Counted from the first letter of the stretch, positions 1-8,748 are shown. The stretch: 64,000 nt of DNA from Crossiella equi (GCF_017876755.1 NZ_JAGIOO010000001.1:5317786-5381785); one strand, 5' to 3'. Made by a program: numbers and translations. The notes: generated by a model from the sequence alone, not told the origin.

Positions 1-171
1 GAGCACCGGGTCGCGCTTGATCGTTACCAGACCGTCCTGGATTCGCTGCGGACGGTCGCGCTGGGCCGGACCGGCAGTGGTGAGCTGCTGCGACGCCTGG
101 TCGAGGACCTCGTGCGGGCGCGCAGTGGTGAGGCGGGCACCGGCGGTGATCTGGCAGGCTGTGCGCCATGA
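1..171 (+). CDS. 3' end of an unidentified protein gene (partial)
   Basis: The first reading frame is open from base 1 to a TGA that overlaps the gpmA start as ATGA, leaving 56 codons of a C-terminus. The visible part is helical and rich in Arg and Leu (for example [18 protein letters not shown]) and ends in a Gly-rich tail with one Cys. The overlap suggests translational coupling to gpmA. In mycobacteria the genes just upstream of the orthologous mutase encode YbjN-like and LysE-like proteins, but this fragment is too short to assign to either. Confidence 0.6.
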   Translation, partial: EHRVALDRYQTVLDSLRTVALGRTGSGELLRRLVEDLVRARSGEAGTGGDLAGCAP

Positions 172-911
172 CGGGCACGTTGGTGTTGCTCCGCCACGGC
201 GAGAGCGTCTGGAACGCCGAGAACTTGTTCACCGGCTGGGTGGACGTCCCACTGTCGGCGCGTGGTGAGGCCGAGGCCCGCCGCGGGGGTGAGTTGCTGC
301 GCGATGCCGGGCTGCTGCCGGACATCCTGCACACCTCGCTGCTGCGCCGCGCCATCGCGACCGCGAACCTTGCCCTGGACTCCGCCGACCGGCACTGGAT
401 CCCGGTGAAGCGGGACTGGCGGCTCAACGAGCGGCACTACGGGGCGCTGCAGGGCAAGGACAAGAAGCAGACCCTGGAGGCCTACGGCGAGGAGCAGTTC
501 ATGCTCTGGCGCCGTTCCTACGACACGCCGCCGCCGGACATCGAGCTCGGTAGCACGTACAGCCAGGACGCCGACCCGCGCTACGCCGGGCTGGGCACCC
601 TGATGCCGCGCACCGAGTGCCTCAAGGACGTGGTCGAGCGCCTCATCCCGTACTGGGAGACCGCGATCGTGCCCGACCTGCGGGCGGGCAAGACGGTGTT
701 GGTCGCCGCGCACGGCAACTCGCTGCGCGCGCTGGTCAAGCACCTCGACGGCATCAGCGACGAGGCGATCGCCAAGCTCAACATCCCCACCGGCATCCCG
801 CTGCGCTACGACCTCGACGACAACCTCTCGCCGCTCAAGCCGGGCGGGGAGTACCTCGACCCGAACGCGGCCGAGGACGCCATCAAGGCCGTGGCCAACC
901 AAGGCCGCTGA
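168..911 (+). CDS. gpmA: 2,3-bisphosphoglycerate-dependent phosphoglycerate mutase
   Basis: Interconverts 3- and 2-phosphoglycerate in cytosolic glycolysis and gluconeogenesis. The 247 residues match the usual length of the dimeric or tetrameric cofactor-dependent enzyme. The phosphohistidine motif RHGES lies at residues 9-13 (catalytic His10), the NERHYG segment carries the general acid Glu near residue 88, and the second active-site His is in [10 protein letters not shown] near residue 182. The ATG overlaps the preceding stop codon. An intrinsic terminator follows directly. The order gpm - senX3 - regX3 is that of mycobacteria (gpm1, senX3, regX3), which makes the assignment firm. Confidence 0.97.
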   Translation: MTGTLVLLRHGESVWNAENLFTGWVDVPLSARGEAEARRGGELLRDAGLLPDILHTSLLRRAIATANLALDSADRHWIPVKRDWRLNERHYGALQGKDKKQTLEAYGEEQFMLWRRSYDTPPPDIELGSTYSQDADPRYAGLGTLMPRTECLKDVVERLIPYWETAIVPDLRAGKTVLVAAHGNSLRALVKHLDGISDEAIAKLNIPTGIPLRYDLDDNLSPLKPGGEYLDPNAAEDAIKAVANQGR

Positions 912-927
912 CCCCCATCCGACCAAC

Positions 928-966
928 GGAGCGCGTCCGGACCTCGTCCGGGCGCGCTCCTTTTTT
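928..966 (+). terminator. Intrinsic terminator after gpmA
   Basis: Two 15-base arms (928-942 and 946-960) pair with only one wobble pair around a three-base CTC loop, and six T residues follow at 961-966. This is a textbook Rho-independent terminator and separates gpmA from senX3. Confidence 0.93.
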
Positions 967-1097
967 CACCCGCCGGAGTGGCTTGAATGAACAGCTGGTG
1001 ACGTGCCGTAAAACGTGAGGTGTACGTCACACCGTTTTGGTGTCACCACTGTCACGTATCGCCGGTTGAGAGTAGGCCAGACGGCCGCTGACCTGCT

Positions 1098-1103
1098 TAC
1101 CAT
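1098..1103 (+). promoter_or_regulatory. -10 box of senX3, leaderless
   Basis: TACCAT lies six bases before the GTG start of senX3, so transcription would begin at or next to the start codon. Upstream at about 1030-1044 is a dyad, ACACC-GTTTT-GGTGT, inside a run of GTCAC-like words that could be a regulator site. No good -35 box is visible. Confidence 0.5.
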
Positions 1104-1109
1104 GCGCCC

Positions 1110-2330
1110 GTGACCGCATCGGGCATGCTCGCCCTGTCGATCTGCGCGGCCCTCGTGGCCGCCGCGCTCGGCTTCTTCCTCGGCCGCTCCCTCACCGCCA
1201 GAGCCAACCGCAAACCGCCGGGGCTCACGGTCGCCGACCTCATGCAGCGCGTGGTGCACTCCGCGCACAACGCGGTGGTCGTGCTCAACCGCTTCGGCGA
1301 CGTCGTGCTGCACAACCCGCGCGCCCGGGAGCTGGGCGTGGTCCAGGACGGCCGGGCCGACGCCCGCGCCCGCAAGGCCGCCGAACAGGTGCTGGCGACC
1401 GGCGAGCTGGTCGAGGTCGACCTGTCCCCGCTGGAACGCGCCACCCTGTCCAGCCGCCAGCCCGCCGCCGTGCTCGGCGAGGCCCGCCTGCTCGGCGACG
1501 GCTTCGTCGTGGTGGACGCCTCCGACGAGTCCGACGCGGTGCGCCTGGAGGCCATCCGCCGCGACTTCGTGGCCAACGTCAGCCATGAGCTCAAGACCCC
1601 GGTCGGCGCGCTCGCGCTGCTGGCCGAGGCGGTGCTGGACGCGGTCGACGACGAGGACGAGGTCCGCCGCTTCGCCAGCAAGATCTTGCACGAGGCCAAC
1701 CGCCTGGGCACGCTGGTCACCGAGCTCATCGCGCTCTCCCGTCTCCAGGGCGCCGAGCGCCTGCCCGAGCTGACCCCGGTCGAGGTGGACGCCGTGGTCA
1801 CCGAGGCCCTGGGCCGGTGCAGGCTGGCCGCGGAGTCCCTGGGCATCGAGGTCGCGGTGGACGAGCCGAGCGGCCTGGTGGTCGACGGCGACCGCACGCT
1901 GCTGGTCACTGCGATGGCCAACCTGATCGACAACGCGATCGCCTACTCGCCGCCGGAGAGCCCCGTCTCGATCAGCAGGCGGCTGGTGGACGGCATGGTC
2001 GAGGTCTCCGTCACCGACCGGGGCATCGGCATCCCGCAGGAGTTGCAGGGCCGGGTGTTCGAGCGGTTCTTCCGCATCGACCCGGCGCGCTCGCGGGCCA
2101 CCGGCGGCACCGGTCTGGGCCTGGCCATCGTCAAGCACGTGGCGGCCAACCACGCCGGTGAGGTGCGGCTGTGGAGCCGCCAGGGCACCGGCAGCACGTT
2201 CACCATGCGCATCCCGGCACACCGGGCCGAGCAGGGTGCCACCCCGAACCCGTCCACCGTGGACGTGCGGGACGCGGAAGTGCCGCGGCCCGTCAACGCT
2301 GGCAGCGTCGAGCATGGAGGAGTGCAGTGA
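1110..2330 (+). CDS. senX3: SenX3-like sensor histidine kinase
   Basis: Membrane sensor of the phosphate-responsive SenX3-RegX3 system. The 406 residues begin with one hydrophobic segment (about 5-25), followed by a PAS-like region (about 40-140), a HisKA domain with the phospho-acceptor His159 in VSHELKTP, and an HATPase domain with N box (NLIDNAIAYSP), G1 (DRGIGIP), F box (FERFFRID) and G2 (GGTGLGLAIVKH). SenX3 orthologues often have two N-terminal membrane segments; I see one clear segment here. A TACCAT -10 box lies six bases before the GTG start, so no Shine-Dalgarno is needed. The stop overlaps the regX3 start (GTGA), indicating coupled expression. Confidence 0.92.
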   Translation: MTASGMLALSICAALVAAALGFFLGRSLTARANRKPPGLTVADLMQRVVHSAHNAVVVLNRFGDVVLHNPRARELGVVQDGRADARARKAAEQVLATGELVEVDLSPLERATLSSRQPAAVLGEARLLGDGFVVVDASDESDAVRLEAIRRDFVANVSHELKTPVGALALLAEAVLDAVDDEDEVRRFASKILHEANRLGTLVTELIALSRLQGAERLPELTPVEVDAVVTEALGRCRLAAESLGIEVAVDEPSGLVVDGDRTLLVTAMANLIDNAIAYSPPESPVSISRRLVDGMVEVSVTDRGIGIPQELQGRVFERFFRIDPARSRATGGTGLGLAIVKHVAANHAGEVRLWSRQGTGSTFTMRIPAHRAEQGATPNPSTVDVRDAEVPRPVNAGSVEHGGVQ

Positions 2331-3007
2331 CCAGGGTGCTCATCGTCGAGGACGAGGAGTCCTTCGCGGACCCGCTGGCGTTCCTGCTCCGCAAGGAGGG
2401 CTTCGCCACCGCCGTGGCCGCGACCGGCCAGGAGGCGCTGGAGGAGTTCGACCGCAACGGGGCGGACATCGTGCTGCTGGACCTCATGCTGCCGGGCATG
2501 AGCGGCACCGACGTGTGCAAGGCCCTGCGGCAGCGCTCGGCCGTCCCGGTGATCATGGTGACCGCGCGGGACAGCGAGATCGACAAGGTGGTCGGCCTGG
2601 AACTGGGCGCCGACGACTACGTCACCAAGCCGTACTCCGCCCGCGAGCTGATCGCCCGCATCCGCGCCGTGCTGCGCCGGGGTGGTGAGTCCGAGGAGCT
2701 GCTGCCGCAGGTCCTGGAGGCCGGGCCGGTGCGCATGGACGTCGAGCGGCACGTGGTGACCGTCTCCGGTGGCGAGGTGAGCCTGCCGCTGAAGGAGTTC
2801 GACCTGCTGGAGTACCTGCTCCGCAACGTGGGCCGGGTGCTCACCCGCGGCCAGCTCATCGACCGGGTCTGGGGCGCGGACTACGTCGGCGACACCAAGA
2901 CGCTGGACGTGCACGTCAAGCGGCTGCGGTCCAAGATCGAGCCCGACCCCGGCGCCCCGCGCCACCTGGTCACGGTCCGAGGCCTGGGCTACAAGTTCGA
3001 GAGCTGA
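2327..3007 (+). CDS. regX3: RegX3-like response regulator (OmpR/PhoB family)
   Basis: DNA-binding partner of SenX3 that controls phosphate-starvation genes in actinobacteria. The frame is open further upstream, but the start chosen is GTG at 2327: it overlaps the senX3 stop, has GGAGG seven bases upstream, and gives the expected 226 residues. The receiver domain (residues 1-115) shows the acidic pair EDEE, the phospho-acceptor Asp52 in LLDLMLPG, a Thr in MVTARD and a Lys in VTKPYS. The C-terminal winged helix (about 130-226) ends in the typical VRGLGYKFE. Confidence 0.95.
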   Translation: MTRVLIVEDEESFADPLAFLLRKEGFATAVAATGQEALEEFDRNGADIVLLDLMLPGMSGTDVCKALRQRSAVPVIMVTARDSEIDKVVGLELGADDYVTKPYSARELIARIRAVLRRGGESEELLPQVLEAGPVRMDVERHVVTVSGGEVSLPLKEFDLLEYLLRNVGRVLTRGQLIDRVWGADYVGDTKTLDVHVKRLRSKIEPDPGAPRHLVTVRGLGYKFES

Positions 3008-3022
3008 CCCGAATGGGCTAAC

Positions 3023-3079
3023 GATCTTGGGGAAGATGCACGCCAGGTGATCTTGAAAAGCGTGCATCTTCCCGAGATC
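3023..3079. repeat. Long interrupted palindrome after regX3
   Basis: A 21-base left arm (3023-3043) and a 20-base right arm (3060-3079) are reverse complements apart from one substitution and one single-base gap, around a 16-base centre. The centre itself carries another GATCTTG word. There is no T tract, so it is not a classic terminator, although it sits where one would be expected. It ends 45 bases before the ppx -10 box and could act as a hairpin, a protein site, or a copy of a dispersed palindromic repeat. Confidence 0.6.
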
Positions 3080-3124
3080 GGTGCAGATCGGACCGTCCCC
3101 GGTGAACCCGCCGGTGTCGCCAGG

Positions 3125-3130
3125 TACCGT
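3125..3130 (+). promoter_or_regulatory. -10 box of ppx, leaderless
   Basis: TACCGT is followed by six bases and then the GTG chosen as the ppx start. The spacing fixes that start and implies a leaderless mRNA. Confidence 0.55.
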
Positions 3131-3136
3131 GCTCTG

Positions 3137-4189
3137 GTGCGTCTCGGGGTGCTCGACGTGGGCTCGAACACCGTCCATCTCCTCGTGGTGGACGTACATC
3201 GTGGTGCCCACCCGACGCCGATGTCCTCGGTCAAGACCGTGCTGCGCCTGGCCGAGCAGATCGACCGCTCGGGCCGTCTGACCAGGGCGGGCGCCGACAA
3301 CCTGGTCCGCACGGTGGCCGCCGCCCGGCACGAGGCCACCCGCCTGGGCTGTGACGACCTGATGGCCTTCGCCACCTCCGCGGTGCGCGAGGCCAGCAAC
3401 TCCAGCGCCGTGCTCAGCCGCGTGCGCAAGGAGACCGGCGTCGACCTGCGGGTGCTCTCCGGCGAGGACGAGGCCCGCTACACCTTCCTCGCGGTCCGCC
3501 GCTGGTTCGGCTGGTCGGCGGGCAGGCTGCTGGTGGTCGACATCGGTGGCGGCTCGCTGGAGCTGGCCACCGGCCTGGACGAGGACCCCGATCTGGCCTT
3601 CTCGGTGCCGCTGGGCGCCGGACGGCTCACCCGCACGCGGTTCCGGCACGACCCGCCGAACCAGCGGGAGATCAAGGCCACCACCGAGTGGCTGGACGAA
3701 CAGCTGGCCGACGTGGCGCGCAAGCTGCGCAAGAACGGTGCGCCGGACCGCGCGGTCGCCAGCTCCAAGACCTTCCGCACCCTGGCGCGGCTCACCGGCG
3801 CCGCGCCGTCCTCGGCCGGGCCGAGGGTTCCCAGGGTGCTCACCGACAGCGGGCTCCGCCAGCTGATCGCGTTCATCTCGCGCATGTCCGCGGCCGACCT
3901 GGCCGAACTGGAGGGCGTCAGCGCGAGCCGGGCGCACCAGCTGGTGGCCGGGGCCCTGGTGGCGGAGGCCACGATGCGAGCGTTGTCACTCACCCAGCTG
4001 CAGATCTGCCCGTGGGCGCTGCGCGAGGGGGTGATCCTGCGACGGCTGGACCAGACGGACGGTGACGACCACACTGTGCACGACCCTGGCGGAGTCGCGG
4101 TGCACAACGGCTCCGTGCCTGATGCTGGGCGGGAGCAAGGTCACAACACTGGACGGATGGGCCAGCACGGGGCACGGTGGAAGCAATGA
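3137..4189 (+). CDS. ppx: Ppx/GppA phosphatase family protein (exopolyphosphatase)
   Basis: Member of the ASKHA-fold exopolyphosphatase/guanosine pentaphosphatase family, which hydrolyses inorganic polyphosphate or pppGpp. The frame is open from 3047, but the GTG at 3137 is preferred: a TACCGT -10 box lies six bases upstream and the product then begins with the conserved phosphate loop (LDVGSNTVHLLV). The second nucleotide-binding motif is DIGGGSLEL, near residue 138. The 350 residues exceed the roughly 310 of the core because of a polar C-terminal tail. The position behind SenX3-RegX3 matches mycobacterial ppx1 and fits phosphate metabolism. The stop overlaps the next start (ATGA). Confidence 0.85.
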   Translation: MRLGVLDVGSNTVHLLVVDVHRGAHPTPMSSVKTVLRLAEQIDRSGRLTRAGADNLVRTVAAARHEATRLGCDDLMAFATSAVREASNSSAVLSRVRKETGVDLRVLSGEDEARYTFLAVRRWFGWSAGRLLVVDIGGGSLELATGLDEDPDLAFSVPLGAGRLTRTRFRHDPPNQREIKATTEWLDEQLADVARKLRKNGAPDRAVASSKTFRTLARLTGAAPSSAGPRVPRVLTDSGLRQLIAFISRMSAADLAELEGVSASRAHQLVAGALVAEATMRALSLTQLQICPWALREGVILRRLDQTDGDDHTVHDPGGVAVHNGSVPDAGREQGHNTGRMGQHGARWKQ

Positions 4190-5256
4190 GTCGGGACAAC
4201 GAGTCGGAGCGCGACAGCCAGCGCACCGTTGCGGACCTCCTCGCGCAGTACGGCGAGTCGGGGGGGCCTGGTGGCGGCACGCCCAGGCGTCGGCGTCGTC
4301 GTGCCGAGGACGCGAGTGAGACCGCCCCGCAACAGATCATCGACCGGGTCCTGTCGGACTCCGGGCAGATGCGCGCGCTGCGCGACGAGCCACCCGTGGA
4401 GCAGCCGCCCGCCGCGCCGCCCCGCGGCGCCGACGTCGACGCGCCGTCGCAGCCCAGCTACGACACCCCCAGCGGCCGGTTCGCCCGGCCCGCCTCGCCG
4501 ACCAGGCCGGTGCCGCCGCCCCCGCAGCCGCCCAGGGGCCTGCCGGACGCGGCCGAGCTGACCACCGAGGTTCCGGCGATCACCGACGAGTACCCGACGG
4601 TCGCCGAGTCGCCCGCCGGTACCTCCACCAGCCAGCGCCTGCCCCGGCCGGACGTGCCGGTGCCGCCCAAGCCCGCGCCGCGTGCCGCGCCGAGGGTGCC
4701 CGCGGGCGAGCCGGTCACCGAGATACTGCCGGTGGTCGAGGACGCCCCGCCCGCCGACGGCGCGCAGCCCGGCAACGAGGACTGGTTCTCCGACACCGGC
4801 TTCCAGGAGCCCTACACCGACGAGGCCGAGCACACCACGCAGCACCCGGCCGTGCGCGTGCCCCCGGGCGACCAGGAGGCCGCCGAGGCCCTGGACGAGG
4901 CCGAGGAGCGCGACGCGCGCGGCCCGGCCGGTCTCGACGACGACGCTGAGGTCCCCGAGGACTACGACGAGGAAGACGAGGACGAGGAGCGCTCGCCCGC
5001 CAAGGAGTGGCTGATGATGGCCGCCCAGCTAGGCGGCGGCGTGCTCGGCGGCGCGGGCCTCTGGCTCGGCTTCCAGTGGCTGTGGCGGGTCTTCCCGGCC
5101 GTCAGCCTGATCCTCGCGCTCGCCGTCATCGGCGGCATGGTGTGGCTGGTGCGCAAGATCCGCAAGGCGGACGACGTCCAGACCATCCTGCTGTCGGTGC
5201 TGGTGGGCCTCGTGGTCACCGTGTCCCCGGCCGCCCTGCTGCTCGTCAACCGTTGA
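4186..5256 (+). CDS. Conserved membrane protein with long disordered N-terminus (Rv0497-like)
   Basis: Function unknown. The 356 residues fall into three parts: a Pro/Arg/Ala-rich segment without predicted fold (about 1-235), a strongly acidic stretch of Asp/Glu (about 240-270), and two or three hydrophobic helices (about 275-350), so it is a membrane protein with a large soluble, probably cytoplasmic, tail. ATG at 4186 overlaps the ppx stop and has GGAAG just upstream; a GTG three codons earlier is possible. Mycobacteria carry a transmembrane protein (Rv0497) at this position after ppx1, and it is the likely orthologue by context. Confidence 0.75.
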   Translation: MSRDNESERDSQRTVADLLAQYGESGGPGGGTPRRRRRRAEDASETAPQQIIDRVLSDSGQMRALRDEPPVEQPPAAPPRGADVDAPSQPSYDTPSGRFARPASPTRPVPPPPQPPRGLPDAAELTTEVPAITDEYPTVAESPAGTSTSQRLPRPDVPVPPKPAPRAAPRVPAGEPVTEILPVVEDAPPADGAQPGNEDWFSDTGFQEPYTDEAEHTTQHPAVRVPPGDQEAAEALDEAEERDARGPAGLDDDAEVPEDYDEEDEDEERSPAKEWLMMAAQLGGGVLGGAGLWLGFQWLWRVFPAVSLILALAVIGGMVWLVRKIRKADDVQTILLSVLVGLVVTVSPAALLLVNR

Positions 5257-6083
5257 CCCCGGCACGGGCGCACCCGGCCGGGGAGTGGCACCGGGAGATC
5301 CCCATCGGGCTGTCCACGGCCGCGGTGTGGCCCCAGCCCGCCGCGACCGCGTTCGAGCTGGCCGCCGAGCTGGGCTACGACGGCGTCGAGGTCATGGTGT
5401 GGGCCGACCCGGTCAGCCAGGACATCGCGGCCCTGGAGCGCCTGTCGGCCACGCACAAGGTGCCGATCCTGGCCGTGCACTCGCCCTGCCTGCTGATCAC
5501 CCAGCGGGTCTGGTCGCCCGACCCCGAGGTGCGGCTGCGTCGCTCGGTGGTCGCGGCGGGCGCGCTGGGCGCGGAGACCGTGGTGGTGCACCCGCCGTTC
5601 CGCTGGCAGCGGCGCTACGCGGACGCCTTCAGCGACCTGGTGGCCGAGCTGGAGGAGGTCAGCGGCATCGCGGTGGCGGTGGAGAACATGTTCCCGCTGC
5701 GCCCGCTGGGCCGGAAGCGCCAGGTCCGGCTGTCCGGGTTCAAGCCCTCGCCCGACCCCACCGACGTCGGCTTCAAGCACTACACGCTGGACACCTCGCA
5801 CACCTCGGCCGCGCACATGGACGCCCTGGACCTGGCCAAGCGCATGGGCCCGGGCCTCAAGCACGTGCACCTGGCCGACGGCACCGGGGCGCCGGTGGAC
5901 GAGCACCTGGTGCCCGGCCGCGGTGACCAGCCGTGCGCACGCCTGTGCGAGGAGTTGGTGGCCAACCAGTTCACCGGATCGGTGGTGCTGGAAGTCAGCA
6001 CGCGCAAGGCCCGCACGCGTGACGAGCGGGTCGCCGACCTGGCCGAGGCACTGCTGTTCGCCCGCCTCCACCTGGGCCGTTGA
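5253..6083 (+). CDS. Sugar phosphate isomerase/epimerase (TIM barrel)
   Basis: Xylose-isomerase-like TIM-barrel protein (AP endonuclease 2 superfamily); the substrate is unknown. Metal-ligand type residues occur in the expected order: AVHSPC, VVHPPF, VENMFP (Glu), LDTSHTSAAH (Asp, His), KHVHLADG (His, Asp) and LEVSTRK (Glu). The only start that keeps the N-terminal strand IGLSTAAVW is the TTG at 5253, which overlaps the preceding stop as TTGA and gives 276 residues, close to the mycobacterial homologue Rv0498 at the same position. TTG starts are rare, so the exact start is less certain than the product class. Confidence 0.85.
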   Translation: MTPARAHPAGEWHREIPIGLSTAAVWPQPAATAFELAAELGYDGVEVMVWADPVSQDIAALERLSATHKVPILAVHSPCLLITQRVWSPDPEVRLRRSVVAAGALGAETVVVHPPFRWQRRYADAFSDLVAELEEVSGIAVAVENMFPLRPLGRKRQVRLSGFKPSPDPTDVGFKHYTLDTSHTSAAHMDALDLAKRMGPGLKHVHLADGTGAPVDEHLVPGRGDQPCARLCEELVANQFTGSVVLEVSTRKARTRDERVADLAEALLFARLHLGR

Positions 6084-6146
6084 GCCACGTCTCCGGACCG
6101 AACGTGTGTTGTGTCATATCCGTGCCCTGAACTGGGCTTGAGGGTC

Positions 6147-6175
6147 CTGACCCATCCGGGTGGTTCACGTACAGT
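6147..6175 (+). promoter_or_regulatory. Promoter of the proline dehydrogenase gene, leaderless
   Basis: CTGACC (6147-6152) and TACAGT (6170-6175) are 17 bases apart, and eight bases separate the -10 box from the GTG start at 6184. This is one of the few leaderless promoters here with a recognisable -35 element. Confidence 0.55.
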
Positions 6176-6183
6176 TCCGCCCT

Positions 6184-7110
6184 GTGAACCCCTTGCGCGC
6201 CCTGATCCTCGCCGCCGCCCGCAACAACGGGATCAGGCAGCTGGTCGGCACCGCGCCCGTGAGCCGGGACGTGGTGCGCCGTTTTGTTGCCGGTGAGACC
6301 ACCGGGGAAGCCGTGGAGGCGACCTCGAAGCTGGTCGGTGACGGCCTGACCGTGACGCTGGACTACCTCGGTGAGGACACCACCGACCGGGAGCTGGCCG
6401 AGGTCACCGTGCAGGCGTACCTGGAGCTGCTGGACCAGCTGCACGGCGAGGGGCTGGCCGGGCAGGCCGAGGTCAGCGTGAAGCTGTCCGCGGTGGGCCA
6501 GGCGCTGGACGAGCGGCTCGCGCTGGACAACGCCTCACGCATCTGCGCCGCCGCCGAGCAGAGCGGCACCACGGTCACCCTGGACATGGAGGACCACACC
6601 ACCACCGACTCCACGCTGCGCGTGCTCGCCGAGCTGCGCCGCACGTGGCCGTGGGTGGGCGCGGTGCTCCAGGCGTACCTGCGCCGCACCCTGGACGACT
6701 GCCGCGAGCTGTCCGGGCCGGGCTCGCGCGTGCGCCTGTGCAAGGGCGCCTACAAGGAGCCGGAGACGGTGGCCTACCAGGCCCCGCACGAGGTCGACCT
6801 GAGCTACGTCCGGTGCGCGAACGTGCTGCTGGAGGGCGAGGGCTACCCGATGTTCGCCACGCACGACCCGCGCCTGGTGGGCATCATCGACGAGCGCGCC
6901 CGCTGGCACGACCGCAAGCCGGGCAGCTACGAATACCAGATGCTCTACGGCATCCGCCCGGAGGAACAGCTCCGCCTCGCCCAGGCAGGCGAGACCGTCC
7001 GGGTCTACATCCCGTACGGGCAGGAGTGGTACGGATACCTGATGCGACGACTGGCCGAACGACCCGCGAACACCGCGTTCTTCCTGCGTGCGTTGGCCAG
7101 CAAGCGGTGA
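6184..7110 (+). CDS. Proline dehydrogenase (PutA-type, monofunctional)
   Basis: FAD enzyme oxidising L-proline to pyrroline-5-carboxylate, peripheral to the membrane. The 308-residue length fits the monofunctional actinobacterial enzyme. Conserved barrel motifs are VSVKLSAVG, TLDMEDH, VRLCKGAYKEP, FATHDPRL, YEYQMLYGIR and, at the C-terminus, YIPYGQEWYGYLMRRLAERP, where the two Arg normally bind the substrate carboxylate. The GTG at 6184 fits a leaderless promoter eight bases upstream; an in-frame GTG at 6160 would place the -10 box inside the coding region. The stop overlaps the next start (GTGA). Proline catabolism next to proC, which makes proline, is notable. Confidence 0.93.
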   Translation: MNPLRALILAAARNNGIRQLVGTAPVSRDVVRRFVAGETTGEAVEATSKLVGDGLTVTLDYLGEDTTDRELAEVTVQAYLELLDQLHGEGLAGQAEVSVKLSAVGQALDERLALDNASRICAAAEQSGTTVTLDMEDHTTTDSTLRVLAELRRTWPWVGAVLQAYLRRTLDDCRELSGPGSRVRLCKGAYKEPETVAYQAPHEVDLSYVRCANVLLEGEGYPMFATHDPRLVGIIDERARWHDRKPGSYEYQMLYGIRPEEQLRLAQAGETVRVYIPYGQEWYGYLMRRLAERPANTAFFLRALASKR

Positions 7111-7937
7111 GGGTGCGCACCGACCCGCTCCGGATCACGCCGTTCGCGCTGGCCACGGCGGTTCGTCCGATGGGCGACGGCACCTTCACGGCTGAGCTGG
7201 CCGCGGACTGGACCATCGCGGGCAAGCCGCACGGCGGCTACCTGCTGGCCCTGCTCGCCCGCGCCGCCACCACCACCGCGGAGGCGGGCGGCGTGGCCTC
7301 GGCCGACCCGCTGAGCGTGTCCACGGAGTTCCTGCACCCGCCGGAGCTGGGCCCGGTGCTGCTGCGCACCACCGTGGTCAAGGCGGGCCGCACGGTCACG
7401 GTGGTCAAGGTGGAGCTGGAGCAGCGCGGCCGGGTGTGCGTGCACGCCATGGTCACCACCGGCCGCCTGCCGGACGAGCCCGCCGCGTGGACCGACCTGC
7501 CGGACCTGCCCGCCGAACCGCCCGCCCGGGCCATCGAGGTCGGCGCCACCCAGGCCGCCAAGGTCTTCCGGGTGGCCAAGGCCTGCCAGCTGATGCTGGA
7601 CCCGGACGGCGCGGGCTTCCTCACCGACAACCACACCAGCCCGCTGCGGCTGCGGCTGTGGGTGCGGCCCCGGGAGGGCCAGCCCGACCCCCTGTTCGCG
7701 CTCATGGCGGGCGACATCTCGATGCCGGTCACCTTCAACCTGGGACGCCTCTCGTGGTCGCCCACGGTCCAGCTGACGGCCCTGCTGCGCTCCCGCCCGG
7801 CCCCGGGCTGGCTGCGCCTGCAGGTGAGCTCCAGGGCCGTCTACGGGCAGTGGTTCGACGAGGACGCCACGGTGCTGGACGCAACCGGCAGGCTGGTCTG
7901 CCAGACCCGCCAGCTGGCACTGACCCCGGTGGACTAG
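7107..7937 (+). CDS. Acyl-CoA thioesterase-like double hotdog protein
   Basis: Two hotdog-like halves are suggested by the N-terminal HGGYLLALLARA helix with VSTEFLHP and TTVVKAGRTVTVVKVE strands (residues 1-125), and by the C-terminal QLTALLRSRP and WLRLQVSSRAVYGQWFDEDATVLDATGRLVCQTRQLA (about 200-276). This is the TesB-like arrangement, acting on acyl-CoA thioesters; the substrate is unknown. The GTG at 7107 overlaps the proline dehydrogenase stop; a second GTG two codons on is equally possible. A thioesterase-like gene (Rv0499) holds the same place before proC in mycobacteria. Confidence 0.8.
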   Translation: MRVRTDPLRITPFALATAVRPMGDGTFTAELAADWTIAGKPHGGYLLALLARAATTTAEAGGVASADPLSVSTEFLHPPELGPVLLRTTVVKAGRTVTVVKVELEQRGRVCVHAMVTTGRLPDEPAAWTDLPDLPAEPPARAIEVGATQAAKVFRVAKACQLMLDPDGAGFLTDNHTSPLRLRLWVRPREGQPDPLFALMAGDISMPVTFNLGRLSWSPTVQLTALLRSRPAPGWLRLQVSSRAVYGQWFDEDATVLDATGRLVCQTRQLALTPVD

Positions 7938-7940
7938 CTT
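7935..7940 (+). promoter_or_regulatory. -10 box of proC, leaderless, overlapping a stop codon
   Basis: TAGCTT lies seven bases before the proC ATG. Its first three bases are the TAG stop codon of the thioesterase gene. Confidence 0.5.
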
Positions 7941-7947
7941 CCAGCGC

Positions 7948-8748
7948 ATGACGACCACCGCTGTACTGGGCGCGGGCAAGATCGGTGAGGCACTGCTGTC
8001 CGGCCTGCTCCAGGCCGGGCGCAGTCCCGAGGACCTCCTGTTCACCGAGCGCTACCCGGCCCGGAGCGCCGAGCTGACCAAGCGCTACGGCATCCAGGGC
8101 GTCGACGTCCCGACCGCCGCCGCCAAGGCCGACGTGCTGGTGGTGGCGGTCAAGCCGCAGGACATCGACCCCCTGCTGACCGAGCTGTCCCCGGCGCTGC
8201 GCCCGGGCACCCTGGTGGTGTCCCTGTGCGCGGGCCTGCCCACGTCGTTGTTCGAGGGCCGCCTGCCCGAGGGCACCCCGGTCGTGCGCGTGATGCCGAA
8301 CACCCCGATGGTCGTCGGCGAGGCGATGAGCGCGATCTCCGCGGGCCGCCACGCCAAGCCGGAGCACCTCACCCAGGCCGAGTCCATGCTCGCCTCGGTG
8401 GGCAAGGTCGTCCGGGTGCCCGAGGCCCAGCAGGACGCCGTCACGGCCCTGTCCGGCTCGGGCCCGGCCTACTTCTTCTTCCTGGTCGAGGCCATGATCG
8501 ACGCGGGCATCCTGCTCGGCCTGCCCCGGGCGGTCGCGGCGGAGCTGATCATCCAGTCCGCGGTCGGCTCGGCGGCCATGCTGCGCGACTCGGGCGAGCA
8601 CCCGGTGGCGCTGCGCGAGGCGGTCACCTCACCCGCGGGCACGACGATCTCGGCGATCGTGGAGCTGGAGAAGCACGGCGTGCGGGCGGCGCTCATCGCG
8701 GCCATCGAGGCAGCCCGGGACCGGTCGGTCGCTCTTGGCAAGCAGTAA
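7948..8748 (+). CDS. proC: Pyrroline-5-carboxylate reductase
   Basis: Last step of proline synthesis: NAD(P)H-dependent reduction of pyrroline-5-carboxylate. The 266 residues match the family. The N-terminal Rossmann motif is LGAGKIGEALLSG, followed by VAVKPQD, the VRVMPNTPMVVGE segment and, in the dimerisation half, the signature region ALSGSGPAYFFFLVEAMIDAGILLG with LREAVTSPAGTTI near residue 230. The ATG has no Shine-Dalgarno but has a TAGCTT box seven bases upstream. Structured repeat copy 1 begins directly after the stop codon. Confidence 0.97.
   Translation: MTTTAVLGAGKIGEALLSGLLQAGRSPEDLLFTERYPARSAELTKRYGIQGVDVPTAAAKADVLVVAVKPQDIDPLLTELSPALRPGTLVVSLCAGLPTSLFEGRLPEGTPVVRVMPNTPMVVGEAMSAISAGRHAKPEHLTQAESMLASVGKVVRVPEAQQDAVTALSGSGPAYFFFLVEAMIDAGILLGLPRAVAAELIIQSAVGSAAMLRDSGEHPVALREAVTSPAGTTISAIVELEKHGVRAALIAAIEAARDRSVALGKQ

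Noticed and set aside
1943-3937. Open frame of 664 codons on the minus strand over regX3 and ppx
   Set aside because: Shadow of strongly supported plus-strand genes; passes through the intergenic palindrome; no domain visible.
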